Assembly: GCF_900109515.1 (NCBI RefSeq)
Contig: NZ_FOBD01000010.1
Coordinates: forward strand, 62,001 to 126,000
Direction of reading: 5' to 3'
DNA length: 64,000 bases
DNA from: Paenibacillus sp. OK003
GTDB lineage: Bacteria; Bacillota; Bacilli; Paenibacillales; Paenibacillaceae
Each line of letters starts with the position of its first letter. Position 1 is the stretch's first letter. The notes below the pieces were generated by a model. It had not been told where the DNA came from. It ran no database searches and worked only from the letters and a program-made list of their open reading frames with translations. Positions 62,675 to 64,000 of this stretch are shown here, piece by piece. The position numbers and the translations under genes are program-made.

Positions 62675-64000
62675 ATGCAGGCTTTGAATGCCGATGCGAG
62701 AGGGTTGTATTTTTCAGCATTCATGTTTCGGCTGGATCATCTGGAACAACGAATTGAACAACCAGAACAGGTGATGCTGGAAGTGGCATGCGATAAACAT
62801 ACATTCTTGATCTGCGAAGAAGGGGAAGGTCGCTTATATATAGGATATGAACAGTTTCCTTTTACCACCGGATGTGTTTACCCGCTTTCTCCGGGCGAGG
62901 GATACCAGATTGAACATGGAAACCGATTGAAATTGAAATATATGGTGATATCATTTGATGTTATTCATGTGTTGACGGGAGATCCGGAACAGTATACGCG
63001 CCCTGTATTCGAACATAGAAATCAATTGAATGGCTATCCTTATGCCCCGTTAAGTGGGCCGTTGGAGCAATTGTATGCCATTCGGGATTATCAAACAGAT
63101 GCCGAATATAGCCATTTGAATGCACAGTTTCAGAGATGGATGGAGATGATCATCACCCGGTACACTTCACCAAAAACGGAGCAGAGCATGGAATCCAGAC
63201 TACACAGTACAATTCAATATATAGAAGATCATTATGCTGAAGAAATCACAGTAACGAAACTGGCTCGTCTTGCAGATATCCGACCCGTGCAATATACAAC
63301 CTTGTTCAGACAATTAACCGGCCACAGGCCGCTTGATTATGTGAACCATGTACGAATTAAACATGCTAAGGATTGGCTGCGCAAATCCGATGAACCGCTT
63401 CGGGATATAGCAACCCGGGTGGGCTTTAAGGACGAGTATTATTTTAGCAGGCGTTTTCGTCAAATGACCGGATTATCGCCTCGTCAATATGACCGATCTA
63501 TTCAGCAACAAACACTGGTTCAGGATTGGTTGGGTCATGATGTGAATATTCCGGCACGACCGGAGCGAATTATGTTTTATGGTGATTCCGGTGGAGATCT
63601 GCGAGTGCTGGGTATTGGTCTGTTAGGAGATCAGGCATATGATGCGGTTGCCCCGGTTAATGTGGAAGAGGCAGTCCGGATGAGACCAGACCTGATCATT
63701 TTCGACAGTACCAACGAACAGCAATATGAGCAATTCTCGCGAATTGCACCCACACTGGCATACAACTCTCACGCAACGCTGGAAGAGCGAATGTGCAGAG
63801 TGGGAAGCTGGTTTGGCAAACAATCAGAGGCTGGACAATGGCTCTCCTTCTATCAGCAACGTGTGGAAAAGATGTGGATGAAGATTCATATGTCGGTTGA
63901 ACCGGGGGAAACGGCGTCCGTATTCACGTATCATCGGGGTGCACGATTATTTGTCATGGGCAATATTGGTTTGGCCTCACTCTTGTATCATCCGATGGGG
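62675..64000 (+). CDS. AraC-type regulator fused to siderophore-binding domain, partial
   Basis: The frame starts at ATG 62675 (GAGGTGAA site) and runs open to the window edge, at least 442 residues, so the 3' end is missing. It has an N-terminal cupin-like region (about 1-100), two helix-turn-helix motifs of the AraC family (about 178-275, ITVTKLARLADIRPVQYTTL and LRDIATRVGFKDEYYFSRRF), then a PF01497-type domain starting VQDWLGHDVNIPARPERI. This layout is that of Bacillus Btr (YbbB), which activates siderophore uptake on binding ferric bacillibactin. The binding domain is clearly related to the lipoprotein just upstream. Confidence 0.9.
   Translation, partial: MQALNADARGLYFSAFMFRLDHLEQRIEQPEQVMLEVACDKHTFLICEEGEGRLYIGYEQFPFTTGCVYPLSPGEGYQIEHGNRLKLKYMVISFDVIHVLTGDPEQYTRPVFEHRNQLNGYPYAPLSGPLEQLYAIRDYQTDAEYSHLNAQFQRWMEMIITRYTSPKTEQSMESRLHSTIQYIEDHYAEEITVTKLARLADIRPVQYTTLFRQLTGHRPLDYVNHVRIKHAKDWLRKSDEPLRDIATRVGFKDEYYFSRRFRQMTGLSPRQYDRSIQQQTLVQDWLGHDVNIPARPERIMFYGDSGGDLRVLGIGLLGDQAYDAVAPVNVEEAVRMRPDLIIFDSTNEQQYEQFSRIAPTLAYNSHATLEERMCRVGSWFGKQSEAGQWLSFYQQRVEKMWMKIHMSVEPGETASVFTYHRGARLFVMGNIGLASLLYHPMG

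Noticed and set aside
1..64000. CRISPR arrays, tRNA or rRNA genes, prophage
   Set aside because: No regularly spaced repeats, cloverleaf sequences or phage-type gene blocks were seen.

Overview
The window looks like a chromosome segment from a Paenibacillus-type member of the Bacillales. The gene order follows the conserved Bacillus block around hepS-menG-hepT-ndk-cheR-aro-trp-hisC-tyrA, then qcrABC-ypjABC-mazG-dapB-mgsA-bshB1-bshA-cca-birA-panBCD-dinG-ypmB-asnS-dnaD, with several insertions and replacements. Shine-Dalgarno sites are strong, and TTG/GTG starts are common. I saw no rRNA, tRNA, CRISPR array, phage or intact insertion sequence. Genus assignment is inferred from synteny and protein style, not from a search.

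Layout. 1-5000: end of an unidentified gene, then the menaquinone side-chain operon (hepS, menG, a UbiA-type prenyltransferase, a UbiX-type flavin prenyltransferase, a 340-base gap that may hold a decayed gene, hepT). 5000-18500: ndk, cheR, then aroC-aroB-aroH and trpEDCFBA-hisC-tyrA, the route from DAHP-derived precursors to Trp, Tyr, Phe and His. The trp leader carries an eleven-triplet TRAP-binding site, a distant intrinsic terminator and an inserted 190-bp repeat. 18500-23750: an ECF sigma/anti-sigma pair, a histidine phosphatase, an unidentified gene with a coupled 31-codon leader ORF, a gamma-carbonic anhydrase, an IDEAL-domain protein and YpiF. 23800-30700: qcrABC (menaquinol:cytochrome c reductase), YpjA, YpjB, a YitT-family protein on the minus strand, MazG, a TPR protein and dapB.

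30700-41700: mgsA, bacillithiol genes bshB1 and bshA, cca, birA, panBCD behind a leader with a terminator, a TPR protein and dinG. 41900-53570: rex, an MTA/SAH deaminase, ypmB, a membrane protein plus FtsH-like protease pair, hbd-ackA, asnS-dnaD, and a second ECF sigma/anti-sigma/membrane protein operon whose sigma gene seems to lack a normal start codon. 53580-61260 (minus strand): mtnE, then a T-box leader controlling proB-proA-proC followed by the methionine-salvage genes mtnW-mtnX-mtnB. 61260-64000: a Fur-box-controlled siderophore-binding lipoprotein, then a Fur-box-controlled AraC regulator fused to a paralogous siderophore-binding domain, cut by the window end.

How it fits together: most genes are housekeeping biosynthesis in tightly overlapping operons (four-base stop/start overlaps are frequent). 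The accessory interest lies in regulation: TRAP attenuation with an unusually long spacer, a palindrome on the aroC promoter, a T-box co-controlling proline synthesis and methionine salvage, a possible pan-type RNA leader, a hairpin hiding a Shine-Dalgarno site, direct repeats at the qcr promoter, and two copies (one partial) of a short mobile-like repeat.
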